Shown here: positions 8,505 to 16,752 of the stretch, one piece after another | Numbering within the stretch: the first letter of the stretch is position 1 | Layout: each line of letters starts with the position of its first letter | Origin: Pandoraea captiosa | Lineage (GTDB): Bacteria > Pseudomonadota > Gammaproteobacteria > Burkholderiales > Burkholderiaceae | NCBI RefSeq assembly: GCF_902459775.1 | Contig: NZ_CABPSQ010000014.1 | Coordinates: 62,001-126,000 of the forward strand | DNA length: 64,000 nt | Direction: 5' to 3' | The notes under the pieces: model-generated | What the model saw: the letters and a program-made list of their open reading frames with translations, nothing else | What the model was told of the DNA's origin: nothing | Databases searched by the model: none | Program-made: the position numbers and the translations under genes

Positions 8505-9557
8505 TCAGGGAAGTCGATTCGTCGGCGTGAGGCCACAGCTGTGGCGCACCACGCGGGTCACGGGCACGACGCGGGTGCGGGACGCACCGGAATAGGCGTT
8601 CATCCGCTCGATGAGCATGTCGGTCGCGGTGTCGGCCAGTGCATGGGTGTCTTGCGCGATGGTGCAGAGTTGATAGTTCCCGTAGCTCGCCGCTGGAATG
8701 TCGTCGAAGCCAACGATGCGCACGTCTTCCGGCACCCGCATCGCGAAGTGCCGACGAGCGGTATCGATGAAGCCGAGCGCCAGCAGGTCGGACGAGCAGA
8801 AGACGCCGTCGGGCCGCGAGGCCTGCGAGAGCAGGGCGTGCGCGGCCGCGACGCCGCACTCGTAGGTGTCGCCGGTCGTGCTGTGCGTGTCGACGTGGCG
8901 TGCGCGATGCGGGTCGGCGTTGGCAATGTTTCGGATTGCGCGCAGGAAGCCGGTGCAACGCGCCTTGCCGCTGTAGCTCGGTCGTGTCGGCCCGACGAAA
9001 GTCAGACGCGTAGCGCCGGCGTCGATCAGCATGTGCGCCGCGAGGCTGGCGCCTGCGGCGTTGTCGCTGACGGCGACATCGGCGCCCGGCAGATTCGATG
9101 CGCGGTTGATCATCACCACCGGGATTTCGCCTTCGAGGTATTGGCGCGCGAGACCGAGCGGGGAAGACGCAGAGGTCATGATGACGCCGCCGATCCGGTA
9201 GCTCAGCAGCATGTCGAGCGATTGCCGGATCTGCACCGGGTCGTCGGCATTCACCACGATGGGGGTGAGCTTGTGGCGTCCGAGCGCGGCAATGATGTGT
9301 GCGAGGAGCTTCGCACGAAACGGGTTTTCGAATCCGGCGGTGACGACTCCGACCATGCTACTGCGTTGCATGATCATCTCGCGCGCGATCAGGTTGACCT
9401 GGTAGCCGAGCGAGCGAGCCGCTTCCATGACGCGCTCCCGGGTCTCGGGGGCGATGCTGGCCGCGGGTGAGAAGGCGCGCGATACGGCGGAACGCGAGAC
9501 ACCCGCCTGACGAGCGACATCGGCAGCGGTGACCCAGGACGTTTGTTTCTTCGGCAT
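8505..9557 (-). CDS. LacI family transcriptional regulator
   Basis: DNA-binding repressor of 350 residues. The N-terminal helix-turn-helix reads VTAADVARQAGVSRSAVSRAFSP with hinge helix SLGYQVNLIAREM, and a periplasmic-binding-protein-like ligand domain follows (VGVVTAGFENPF to IVGFDDIPAASYGNYQL). ATG 9557 lies directly before the DNA-binding domain; an upstream extension would be 59 residues of unrelated sequence. It is convergent with the ABC importer, 3 bp apart, and divergent from the PI-PLC-like gene across 139 bp, so it probably controls one or both. The ligand is likely the importer's substrate or a derivative. Confidence 0.94.
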   Translation of the reverse strand: MPKKQTSWVTAADVARQAGVSRSAVSRAFSPAASIAPETRERVMEAARSLGYQVNLIAREMIMQRSSMVGVVTAGFENPFRAKLLAHIIAALGRHKLTPIVVNADDPVQIRQSLDMLLSYRIGGVIMTSASSPLGLARQYLEGEIPVVMINRASNLPGADVAVSDNAAGASLAAHMLIDAGATRLTFVGPTRPSYSGKARCTGFLRAIRNIANADPHRARHVDTHSTTGDTYECGVAAAHALLSQASRPDGVFCSSDLLALGFIDTARRHFAMRVPEDVRIVGFDDIPAASYGNYQLCTIAQDTHALADTATDMLIERMNAYSGASRTRVVPVTRVVRHSCGLTPTNRLP

Positions 9558-9696
9558 GGCGTGGCGAGTAAGGAGACGCAAAGCTTGCTTCGCGCAGCGT
9601 GCCCGAAGAATGGGGCAGGAAGATGACGACGAAACGAGATGCAACGGTAACACGTACGATGCCGGTCGCCGAAAGGCGCCGGGGAAATGATCTCCT

Positions 9697-10641
9697 ATGA
9701 ACCTGATGCCAATTGAGCTGACCGGTGCGGGCATGGCCGACTGGATGACGGCACTGCCCGAGGATATCGCGCTTAATCGCCTGACTTTGCCCGGCAGTCA
9801 CGACACCTGCGCCTATACGGTAGACGACGCGCTTGTGAAAACACAGGGGGCGAGCCTTGCCGTTCAGTTGGCGCGCGGTGTGCGGGTGCTCGACATTCGT
9901 TGCCGTCACGAAGACGACGTGTTTCACATCAACCATCAACGCGTGGCGTTGGGGTTGACGTTCGACGACGTCATCGTGACGTGCGCGGCGTTCTTCGCCC
10001 GGCATCCCGGCGAGTGCATCGTCATGTCGATCAAGGACGAATGCGGCGACCAGCACTGCTCGCGCAGTTTCGCGCAGACCTTTGCGTCTTACGTCGACAG
10101 CTACGCCCCGCACGTGCGGTGGTATCTCGGTGACAGGATTCCTGTTCTTGGCGATGTGCGTGGGCGCATTGTGGTGTTGCGGCGTTTCGGTCATTCGCAC
10201 GCGGCGAGCGGGCCGCTGGGCATCGATCTCACGGCGTGGCCGGATAACGCAACGTTCGATATCGACGCGCCCGGCGCATCGTTCGCCATTCAGGACGAGT
10301 ATCGCGTGCCGGTCGAGCGCGCCATCGACTACAAATTTCGCCGCATCGAGGCATTGCTCGAACACACGGCGCGCCTTGCGGTGCAGCGCTGGGTGCTCAA
10401 TTTTTGCAGCGGCACCGGCATGGGCGCGAATCCCTTTCGCGTGGCGTGCGGCGGTGTACGCGGCGGTCAATGCGGAATCAATGCGATGCTGCTTGAGCGG
10501 TTGGCCGCATACGCGGGGCCGTGCGGCACGTTGATGATCGACTTTTGCGAGCATGCCGATTGGGCGCTCGTTCGGGAACTGGTCGCGCGCAATGCTTGCT
10601 GGCAGCGCGAGTCATCTGACGATGGCGCTGCCGGGACGTGA
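9697..10641 (+). CDS. PI-PLC X-domain-like phosphodiesterase
   Basis: A 314-residue protein of the phosphatidylinositol-specific phospholipase C-like superfamily (TIM-barrel phosphodiesterases). LTLPGSHDTCAY gives the first catalytic His (residue 35); VLDIRCR (66-70) and FHINHQ (His 77/80) match the metal-free bacterial PI-PLC active site. No signal peptide is seen, unlike secreted bacterial PI-PLCs, so it may act in the cytoplasm. It would cut phosphoinositide-type diesters to give an inositol (cyclic) phosphate. It is followed after 114 bp by an inositol monophosphatase on the same strand, which fits such a product. Substrate remains inferred. Confidence 0.87.
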   Translation: MNLMPIELTGAGMADWMTALPEDIALNRLTLPGSHDTCAYTVDDALVKTQGASLAVQLARGVRVLDIRCRHEDDVFHINHQRVALGLTFDDVIVTCAAFFARHPGECIVMSIKDECGDQHCSRSFAQTFASYVDSYAPHVRWYLGDRIPVLGDVRGRIVVLRRFGHSHAASGPLGIDLTAWPDNATFDIDAPGASFAIQDEYRVPVERAIDYKFRRIEALLEHTARLAVQRWVLNFCSGTGMGANPFRVACGGVRGGQCGINAMLLERLAAYAGPCGTLMIDFCEHADWALVRELVARNACWQRESSDDGAAGT

Positions 10642-10755
10642 GTTCGGGGCGCGTTGCAGGTTCTGCGGGGCCGTGACGTTGCGTCGCGAGCGCCAGATTT
10701 CAGTGTGGACTTCAGGACGGTCGTGCTGGCCGTTCGTCTTCAGGATCTTCGTGTC

Positions 10756-11544
10756 ATGCATGCCATGCTTGCTGTTGCGGTCAACGCGGCGATCAGTGCC
10801 GCACAGATCATTCATCGCGCCTCGGGCGATCTCAACCAGCTGACGGTCAGCAAGAAGCAGCACAACGATTTCGTGACGGAGGTCGACAAGGCGTCGGAGG
10901 CCGCCATCATCGAAACGGTGAGAGCGGCGTTTCCCGATCACGCGATTCTGGCCGAAGAGTCGGGGTGCACCGACGGCCGGTCCGACTTCCAGTGGATCAT
11001 CGATCCGCTGGACGGCACGACCAATTTCATACACGGCTTTCCGTACTACTGCGTGTCGATTGCGCTGGCCTACCAGGGGGAGGTGACGCAGGCGGTGGTC
11101 TACGACCCGAGCGCGAACGAGCTTTTCACGGCGACACGTGGGGGTGGCGCCTTCCTCAACGAGCGTCCGATTCGCGTGGGGGCTCGGGATTGCCTGGCAG
11201 ACGGATTGATCGGTACCGGCTTTCCATTTCGCGCCACGGACGATGTCGAGACCTATGCGCGATTGTTTGTGGAAATGAGCCGCGCGTGCGCGGGATTGCG
11301 ACGCCCGGGGGCGTGTGCGCTGGATCTCGCCAACGTTGCCGCAGGCCGTCTGGACGGATTCTTCGAGCAGGGCGTCAATGCGTGGGACATGGCGGCGGGC
11401 AGCCTGTTGGTCACGGAAGCGGGCGGCCGGGTGGGCGACTACACCGGCGGTGCCGATTTCCTGCGCCTGGGTGAGATCGTCGCCGGTAGCCCCGCCGTTT
11501 ACGGGCAGATGGTGCCGAGGCTCGCCGGGTATAGCCGGGTATAG
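10756..11544 (+). CDS. Inositol monophosphatase family protein
   Basis: Mg2+-dependent phosphatase of 262 residues that hydrolyses myo-inositol 1-phosphate or a related sugar phosphate. Metal ligands are visible: AEES (Glu 67), [12 protein letters not shown] (Asp 83 and Asp 86), and the late [17 protein letters not shown] block. The start at 10756 is the first of two close Met codons and gives the normal family length. The last codons lie in a 10-bp tandem repeat that supplies the ending AGYSRV and the stop, so a change of one repeat unit would shift the frame at the C-terminus. It resembles SuhB, but cannot be separated from other paralogs by eye. Confidence 0.93.
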   Translation: MHAMLAVAVNAAISAAQIIHRASGDLNQLTVSKKQHNDFVTEVDKASEAAIIETVRAAFPDHAILAEESGCTDGRSDFQWIIDPLDGTTNFIHGFPYYCVSIALAYQGEVTQAVVYDPSANELFTATRGGGAFLNERPIRVGARDCLADGLIGTGFPFRATDDVETYARLFVEMSRACAGLRRPGACALDLANVAAGRLDGFFEQGVNAWDMAAGSLLVTEAGGRVGDYTGGADFLRLGEIVAGSPAVYGQMVPRLAGYSRV

Positions 11545-11580
11545 CCGGGTATAGCCGGGTATAGCCGGGTGTAGCCGGGC
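11521..11580 (+). repeat. 10-bp tandem repeat, six units, spanning the phosphatase stop codon
   Basis: Units of the form ATAGCCGGGT. The stop codon of the inositol monophosphatase (11542-11544) lies in the third unit. Because 10 is not a multiple of three, each gained or lost unit would change the C-terminal residues. Confidence 0.93.
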
Positions 11581-11760
11581 GGGACGGTGAGGGTTCGTGG
11601 CGGGGCTGTGGACAATGCGGCGCACGGTGCACGGCAAATGTCGGACGGTCACGACATTTTTCACCGACCTTGCATCCGAATCGACGGCTCATGTGTAGAG
11701 AGGGTGATGCGCTCGAATTCGAGCCATCAGACCAAGTCCATCCTCTTCAGGAGTTCTGCC

Positions 11761-12300
11761 ATGAATCGCGTCGTCCTTCTCAGCTTGGCCGTCCCGGCCT
11801 TTCTCAGTGCATGCGCCGGCAATATGTCGATGCCCGGTCCCACCGCTCCGGTTGCAGACGCCGTCAAGGTTCCCGACGGCCACCGCATTGCGTGGCAGAC
11901 CGTTGGCAAAGGCGAAATCCTTTATGAATGCCGGGAAAAGAAAGACGCCATGGGGCAGTTCGAATGGGCCTTCGTGGGGCCCGACGCGGTGCTGAGCGAC
12001 CGTTCGGGCAACGCCATCGGGAAGTACTACGGTCCGCCCGCCACGTGGGAGTCCAGCGACGGCTCGAAGGTGACGGCCACGCAGGTCGCCGTATCGCCTG
12101 CGGGCACCGGAAACATCCCCCTGCAACTCGTCAAGGCGAACCCGGCGACGGGGTCCGGGGCCATGCAGGGCGTGACGTATATCCAACGGTTGGCGACGCA
12201 AGGCGGCACGGCGCCGAGTTCGCAGTGCAGCATGGCGACCAAAGGTGCGAAACAGACCGTCAAATATCAGGCCGACTACATTTTTTGGAAGGCCTCTTGA
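11761..12300 (+). CDS. DUF3455 domain lipoprotein
   Basis: A 179-residue exported protein with a lipoprotein signal (LSAC, Cys 18) and a DUF3455 domain: PDGHRIAWQTVGKGEILYEC, then GQFEWAFVGPDAVLSDRSGNAIGKYYGPPATWES. The domain has no known function. A good ribosome site (AGGAG, 7 bp) precedes the ATG. The ECF sigma factor and its anti-sigma factor follow on the same strand after 92 bp. In several bacteria proteins of this type travel with such sigma/anti-sigma pairs, so this may be a target of the sigma factor; that is inference. Confidence 0.88.
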   Translation: MNRVVLLSLAVPAFLSACAGNMSMPGPTAPVADAVKVPDGHRIAWQTVGKGEILYECREKKDAMGQFEWAFVGPDAVLSDRSGNAIGKYYGPPATWESSDGSKVTATQVAVSPAGTGNIPLQLVKANPATGSGAMQGVTYIQRLATQGGTAPSSQCSMATKGAKQTVKYQADYIFWKAS

Positions 12301-12392
12301 CAGGTTCTGACGCCAAAGGCATTTTTCGGACAACGTAGAACGTAGTCGATCTTCGGCGGCATGACAGTCATGCCGCCGAACGCTTCCGAGAG

Positions 12393-12962
12393 GTGCGTGT
12401 GCACGAAGAGACGGACGAGTTTGACTACGAGTCGTTGATTGCTGCCTGTCGGGGACGGGACCCCACGGCATTGCGGCAACTCTATGAGCGAGACGCTGCC
12501 TATTTGCTGGGTGTCGCCCAACGCATCGTGCGCGACCGGCAATTGGCCGAAGATGTGCTGCATGACGCGTTCGTGAGTGTGTGGACGCAAGCCGCCACCT
12601 TCGATGCAGCCCGCGGCTCGGGCCGCGGATGGATCTTCAGCATTGTCCGCCATCAGGCGCTCAATACCGTTCGACGCCGGAACAAGGAAGTCGATATGGA
12701 CGAGAGCGAGATCGATATCCATGTGAATGCCACGACGATGCCCGCACCCGACGCGTTTTCATGGGAAGCCGATCCGTTGATGCGCGGGCGTCTGGCCCAA
12801 TGCCTGGAGCGGCTCGACCCGCCTCGTCGTGCAAGTATTCTTTACGCGTATCTCGACGGCTGCTCGCACAGCGAGATCGCGCAGCGCCTGCGTTCGCCGC
12901 TCGGCAGTGTGAAGGCGTGGGTACGTCGTGGGCTGCAGTCTTTACGTGAGTGCATGGAATGA
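12393..12962 (+). CDS. ECF-type RNA polymerase sigma factor (SigK-like)
   Basis: Alternative sigma-70 family factor, 189 residues. Region 2 is ALRQLYERDAAYLLGVAQRIVRDRQLAEDVLHDAFVSVWTQA with the -10 binding WIFSIVRHQALNTVRRR. Region 4 is YAYLDGCSHSEIAQRLRSPLGSVKAWVRRGL. The start is GTG at 12393, with GAGAG upstream; no in-frame ATG is available before region 2. The stop overlaps the ATG of the anti-sigma gene (ATGA), as is usual for a sigma factor co-made with its inhibitor. Confidence 0.95.
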   Translation: MRVHEETDEFDYESLIAACRGRDPTALRQLYERDAAYLLGVAQRIVRDRQLAEDVLHDAFVSVWTQAATFDAARGSGRGWIFSIVRHQALNTVRRRNKEVDMDESEIDIHVNATTMPAPDAFSWEADPLMRGRLAQCLERLDPPRRASILYAYLDGCSHSEIAQRLRSPLGSVKAWVRRGLQSLRECME

Positions 12963-13654
12963 CGCCGGACGAACTCACCGCGCTCGACGACCTCGCGGGC
13001 GAATATGTCCTTGGCACCTTGTCCTGGGAACGCAGGCAAGAGGTGGAGTCGCGACTCCCGCATGAGCCGGTGCTGGCGGCGAAGGTCGCGCAGTGGGAGT
13101 CGAGGTTGCAACCATTGGCCGATGCCGTCGTGCCGGTCACGCCATCCGCGGAACTCTGGCCGCGCGTCAGCCTGAGCATTACCCCGGCTCGACAGTCGGT
13201 ATGGCGCCGCTGGTGGGACGATATCCGCTTTTGGCGTCTGGCCTCCGGCGCCGTGACATGTGCCGCCGTTCTCCTTGCCGTCGCGTTGGGGGTCAAAGTC
13301 GGCGCGCCGACACCGGCTCCGCGGTTTGTCGTCGTGCTCGCGTCTCCGTTGGATAAAAGTCCAGGCTGGCTGGTGCAGGCGGGGGCCGACCGGAAATTGC
13401 GGTTGATTCCATTGAAGCCGGAGCCCATGCAGTCCGACAAGGCGTTGCAGCTATGGACGAAGGCAGACGGGTGGTCGGGGCCAGTCTCGCTGGGGCTGGT
13501 CAGAGCGGGCGAGCCTGTCGAAGTCGATATCGACAAACTTCCCCCGTTGCAACCCAACCAGTTGTTCGAGATCACGCTCGAACCGCCGCAAGGCTCGCCG
13601 ATCGGCAAGCCGACCGGGCCGGTGCTTTCAATCGGACGCGCCGTCGCGACGTAG
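12959..13654 (+). CDS. Anti-sigma factor, RskA/anti-sigma-K family
   Basis: Membrane-bound inhibitor of the preceding sigma factor, 231 residues. The N-terminal ~90 cytoplasmic residues carry the family's ALDDLAGEYVLGTLSWERRQEVESRL helices. A single membrane helix lies at about residues 95-118 (LASGAVTCAAVLLAVALGV). A periplasmic anti-sigma-K domain follows, ending in LFEITLEPPQGSPIGKPTGPVL. The ATG overlaps the sigma stop. Family members release the sigma factor by regulated proteolysis, often on redox or envelope stress; no CxxC redox motif is seen here. Confidence 0.94.
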   Translation: MTPDELTALDDLAGEYVLGTLSWERRQEVESRLPHEPVLAAKVAQWESRLQPLADAVVPVTPSAELWPRVSLSITPARQSVWRRWWDDIRFWRLASGAVTCAAVLLAVALGVKVGAPTPAPRFVVVLASPLDKSPGWLVQAGADRKLRLIPLKPEPMQSDKALQLWTKADGWSGPVSLGLVRAGEPVEVDIDKLPPLQPNQLFEITLEPPQGSPIGKPTGPVLSIGRAVAT

Positions 13655-13721
13655 TGGTGCGGTTCGGACGTTGTGCCCCGCGATTTCGACGTGGGCACAA
13701 AACACCCGCTGCAAAAACGAA

Positions 13722-13749
13722 AAGGGGTTGCGATTTCTCGCAACCCCTT
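13722..13749 (-). terminator. Rho-independent terminator of tRNA-Lys
   Basis: A perfect 12-bp stem with a 4-base loop. On the minus strand it is followed by TTCGTTTTT. It lies 9 bp beyond the 3' CCA end of the tRNA. Confidence 0.88.
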
Positions 13750-13757
13750 CTGTATTC

Positions 13758-13833
13758 TGGTAGGCCGTGCAGGATTCGAACCTGCGACCAACGGATTAAA
13801 AGTCCGCTGCTCTACCAACTGAGCTAACGACCC
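13758..13833 (-). tRNA. tRNA-Lys (anticodon TTT)
   Basis: A 76-nt cloverleaf read on the minus strand. The acceptor stem is GGGTCGT paired with ACGGCCT, then A and an encoded CCA. D-arm TAGCTCAGTTGGTAGAGC, anticodon loop CTTTTAA, and T-arm GCAGGTTCGAATCCTGC all fold normally. The anticodon TTT reads Lys codons. Confidence 0.97.
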
Positions 13834-13846
13834 AACGAAGAAAAAG

Positions 13847-13876
13847 ATTATAGCGTCCGGGTCGTTATAGTGTCAA
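13847..13876 (-). promoter_or_regulatory. Sigma-70 promoter of tRNA-Lys
   Basis: On the minus strand TTGACA and TATAAT, both perfect consensus, are 18 bp apart. The -10 box ends 13 bp before the 5' end of the tRNA. Confidence 0.88.
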
Positions 13877-13939
13877 TACTTCTGTGACGCAGATATGTCC
13901 GTTTGCAGGCCATTTCTCGCGGTTACGCGCAATTTGCGC

Positions 13940-15055
13940 TCAAACGCTGCGCTCAATGCGCCACATCTGATACTTGAACGCGCAGATGCCGCCCACAAGA
14001 ATTGCCCCGATCGCCACGAACGAACCGAGCGCCAGCGTCGACAGGCCGGATAGTCCCTGGCCCACCGTGCAGCCCAGTGCCGTCACGCCGCCGAAGCCCA
14101 TCAGCACACCGCCCACCATGTGGTTGGCCGTGTCCTCGGTGCCCTGAAAACCTTCCCAGCGGAAATTGCGCGATACCAGCGCGTAGGCGAACGATCCCGC
14201 GATCACGCCCAGCACGCTGGAGATGCCCAGTGTGATGACGTTGCTCGTGTCGCTCCACATCATCAGCCAGTAAAGCGTGTAAGCCAGCGGCGAGACGAAC
14301 GACAGGGCTTCCATCTTCCCGGAGTTCGTCGCGACGAAACTCTCTTCGAGCGTGTTCGGATTTTCAGCCACGTAGCCGACGTTGCCCGACACGTACCAGA
14401 GCCCCACGATGATCGCGCCCACGACGAGCCCGCCGAGCCAATTGTCGAACGTCCAGAATTCACGACGAGCGATGGCGGCAATCACAAAGGCGCCGCCGAT
14501 CAGCACACCGAGAATGAGCTGTGCCCGATGCACATCGCCACCGAACACGCCGCCGAGCAGCGTCGGCAGATCCTGCGATGTCGCAAACGTCGTTTGCACG
14601 CTGTCGAGCGCGGCAACGCGCAAGACGGCGAACAAACCCTTGAGCGTCATGTAAGCCGACACGCCGATCATCACGAACACGAGCAACGACTTCAGATTGC
14701 CGCCGCCGATACGCACCAGCGTCTTGCTGCCGCAACCGGAGGCGAGCACCATGCCCACGCCGAAGCACCATCCCCCAACGAGATACGACAGCCAGGTAAA
14801 GCGCGGCGTCGTGTAAATCGCCTTGACCGGGTCGATGATGCCTTGCGACGCCATCACCCCGGTGCCGATCGTGGCGACGCCGATGGCGAGCCACCACATG
14901 CGCATGCGATTCCAGTCGCCGATATTGACGATGTCCGAGAGCGCGCCCATCGTGCAGAAGTGGGTGCGTTGAAGCACGGCCCCGAACACGAAGGCCAGTC
15001 CGAAGGTGAGCCACACGACAGTGTGGGAGAGGGCGGTGAGATCGACGTCGGTCAT
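13940..15055 (-). CDS. YeeE/YedE family sulfur-compound transporter (TsuA-like)
   Basis: Inner-membrane protein of 371 residues with about nine hydrophobic helices. The two sulfur-transport repeats are fused in one chain. Conserved Cys motifs of the family are present: QRTHFCTMGA, LASGCGSKTL and ALGCTVGQGLSG. In thiosulfate transporter TsuA, cysteines in such loops relay the substrate through the membrane, so thiosulfate uptake is the best guess. No sulfur-metabolism gene is adjacent; it sits alone next to tRNA-Lys. Confidence 0.9.
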   Translation of the reverse strand: MTDVDLTALSHTVVWLTFGLAFVFGAVLQRTHFCTMGALSDIVNIGDWNRMRMWWLAIGVATIGTGVMASQGIIDPVKAIYTTPRFTWLSYLVGGWCFGVGMVLASGCGSKTLVRIGGGNLKSLLVFVMIGVSAYMTLKGLFAVLRVAALDSVQTTFATSQDLPTLLGGVFGGDVHRAQLILGVLIGGAFVIAAIARREFWTFDNWLGGLVVGAIIVGLWYVSGNVGYVAENPNTLEESFVATNSGKMEALSFVSPLAYTLYWLMMWSDTSNVITLGISSVLGVIAGSFAYALVSRNFRWEGFQGTEDTANHMVGGVLMGFGGVTALGCTVGQGLSGLSTLALGSFVAIGAILVGGICAFKYQMWRIERSV

Positions 15056-15384
15056 GAGGCGAGAGGACGATAGCGGCCGTGCCCGGCCGTTCGATACATG
15101 ATGCGGGCCACGGGGCGCGGCCGGCTTTGTTGTTATCAGACACGTCGCGCAGCCAGGTGCGCGTACCTGTCGCGGGCACGGTCGTCATGACGTGGCAGTG
15201 CCGTTTCGGCCCACCCGCATCCCCTGAGACGCCGCGCCTCGAACGTTTGGAAAGTCCGTATTCTACTTGAGGTCTCGCGCGTGTCCGGCAAAGCCGACGC
15301 AATTGGAGGGCAAAACAGGGCAGGGAGGTCGAGTCGGCCCAGGATGTAGGGAGACCGTCAGGAAGGCTGAAGCGGCCGAAAACG
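15056..15384. other. Intergenic region between yeeE-like gene and tol-pal terminator
   Basis: About 330 bp holding the upstream region of the YeeE-like gene. I see no coding frame or RNA gene. Confidence 0.35.
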
Positions 15385-15410
15385 ACAACGCCGCCCAAAG
15401 GCGGCGTCGT
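15385..15410 (-). terminator. Terminator of the tol-pal operon
   Basis: GC-rich hairpin (11-bp stem with one G-T type mismatch, loop TTTG on the minus strand) about 57 bp after the cpoB stop. On the minus strand it runs into TTGTCGTTTTC. Confidence 0.75.
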
Positions 15411-15467
15411 ACGCATGACGAGAGACCGGAGCGGGAGATCGGTTCGCGCAACCTCCCGAGGCAGGTC

Positions 15468-16211
15468 TTACTTCGGATTAGGCCAGCGCTTCTTTGCGTC
15501 GGCGGCCGATTGGCTGTTGGGATACTTGGCCAACAGGTCGTTGTACGCCTTTTTCGAGATGGCCACTTGCCCGGCCGCTGCGGCATTGCTGGCGATCGCC
15601 ATCAGTGCTTCGGCAGCCTTGGGGCTATCCGGGTATTTCGTCACGATGCTTTGCAGCGTCGCGGTCGAGCCCTTCAGATCGTTGTTGGCGTACTGCGAAT
15701 TGCCAAGCCAGAACAACGCTTCAGGCTGATACGGGCTGCCCGGATACTTCGCGGTGAAGGTCCGGAAATCCGTTTGCGCCCCTTTGTAGTCACCCTTGCG
15801 GAATTTGTCGAGCGCGGCGTCGAAAACTTCCTTCTCGCCCGGTTGGACGGTGCCGGTGACGCCACCGACGGTCATCTGCTGAGGTTCGAATTTCTTCAGC
15901 CGGCCATCGAGGTCGGTATAGAAGTCCTTCTGACTCTGTTGCAGGTTGGCAAGCTGATTTTTCAGATCTTCGTTCTGGCCGCGCTGGTCGGCCAGATCAC
16001 GTTGCAACTGCTGGATCTGGTTGTTCAAATCCAGCACGTTGCGCGTGAGCCCCTCGATCCGCTGCTTGTCCGAATCCAGACGGCTGCGGATATCGAGGAT
16101 CGCTTTGCGCGCCTCGTCGTCGTCGAACAATCCGGCATGCGCGAGCGGGCTCAGCACCGAAGTGCCGAGCGTCACCGCGCAAATCATGTTTTTAAGCAAA
16201 CGAGACGTCAT
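15468..16211 (-). CDS. cpoB: Tol-Pal cell division coordinator CpoB (YbgF)
   Basis: Periplasmic protein of 247 residues that links Tol-Pal energy to septal peptidoglycan synthesis in known bacteria. The signal peptide ends at AHA-GL. Then comes a trimerising coiled coil with heptad pattern (RIEGLTRNVLDLNNQIQQLQ, residues ~50-95). A C-terminal TPR domain holds three repeats beginning FDAALDKFRKGDYKGAQTDF and ALFWLGNSQYANNDLKGS. It is last in the tol-pal operon, 10 bp after pal. Confidence 0.96.
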   Translation of the reverse strand: MTSRLLKNMICAVTLGTSVLSPLAHAGLFDDDEARKAILDIRSRLDSDKQRIEGLTRNVLDLNNQIQQLQRDLADQRGQNEDLKNQLANLQQSQKDFYTDLDGRLKKFEPQQMTVGGVTGTVQPGEKEVFDAALDKFRKGDYKGAQTDFRTFTAKYPGSPYQPEALFWLGNSQYANNDLKGSTATLQSIVTKYPDSPKAAEALMAIASNAAAAGQVAISKKAYNDLLAKYPNSQSAADAKKRWPNPK

Positions 16212-16221
16212 AACGATTCAA

Positions 16222-16722
16222 TCAATAAGCCAGGTCGACGCGACGGTCCTGAGCCCAGGTGGCTTCGTCGGTACCCGTAGCCTTTTCCTTGCCCAGCGAC
16301 ACGGCTTCCATCTGGCTGGCGTTCGCGCCCAGTGCCGTCATCGTCTTCAGAACGGCTTCTGCACGCTTCTGACCCAGTGCCAGGTTGTACTCGCTCGTAC
16401 CGCGCGGGTCGGTGTTGCCTTGCAGCAGCACGCGGCGTTGCGAGTACTTCGTCAGGAAAGTCGAGTGCGCCTGGAGCAGCGGGGTGTACTGCGAATCGAC
16501 GCTGTACGAATCGAAGCCGAAGTACACGCTGCGCTTGGCGAGCGGGCCGTTCGGGTTGTTCAGTTCGTCGGCCGAAGCGTCGACGGGGGCGACGGCGCGG
16601 GCGTCGGTCGTGGTTTGACCCTTGTTGGCGTTAGCCTGGTCGTCGAGCTTCACGCCCGACGAGCAAGCGGCCAGTGCGGCCAGCGAAGAGATGGCGAGGA
16701 TATTACGAAGCAGGGAACTCAT
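16222..16722 (-). CDS. pal: Peptidoglycan-associated lipoprotein Pal
   Basis: Outer-membrane lipoprotein of 166 residues. Lipobox LAAC at residue 20, a flexible linker of ~40 residues, then the OmpA-like peptidoglycan-binding domain. The binding signature reads LLQGNTDPRGTSEYNLALGQKRAEAV, with the Asp and Arg that contact diaminopimelate. It anchors the outer membrane to the cell wall and binds TolB. The operon position between tolB and cpoB is standard. Confidence 0.97.
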   Translation of the reverse strand: MSSLLRNILAISSLAALAACSSGVKLDDQANANKGQTTTDARAVAPVDASADELNNPNGPLAKRSVYFGFDSYSVDSQYTPLLQAHSTFLTKYSQRRVLLQGNTDPRGTSEYNLALGQKRAEAVLKTMTALGANASQMEAVSLGKEKATGTDEATWAQDRRVDLAY

Positions 16723-16752
16723 TTGAGCCTCCGAGTGATGTTGCTGTTGATG

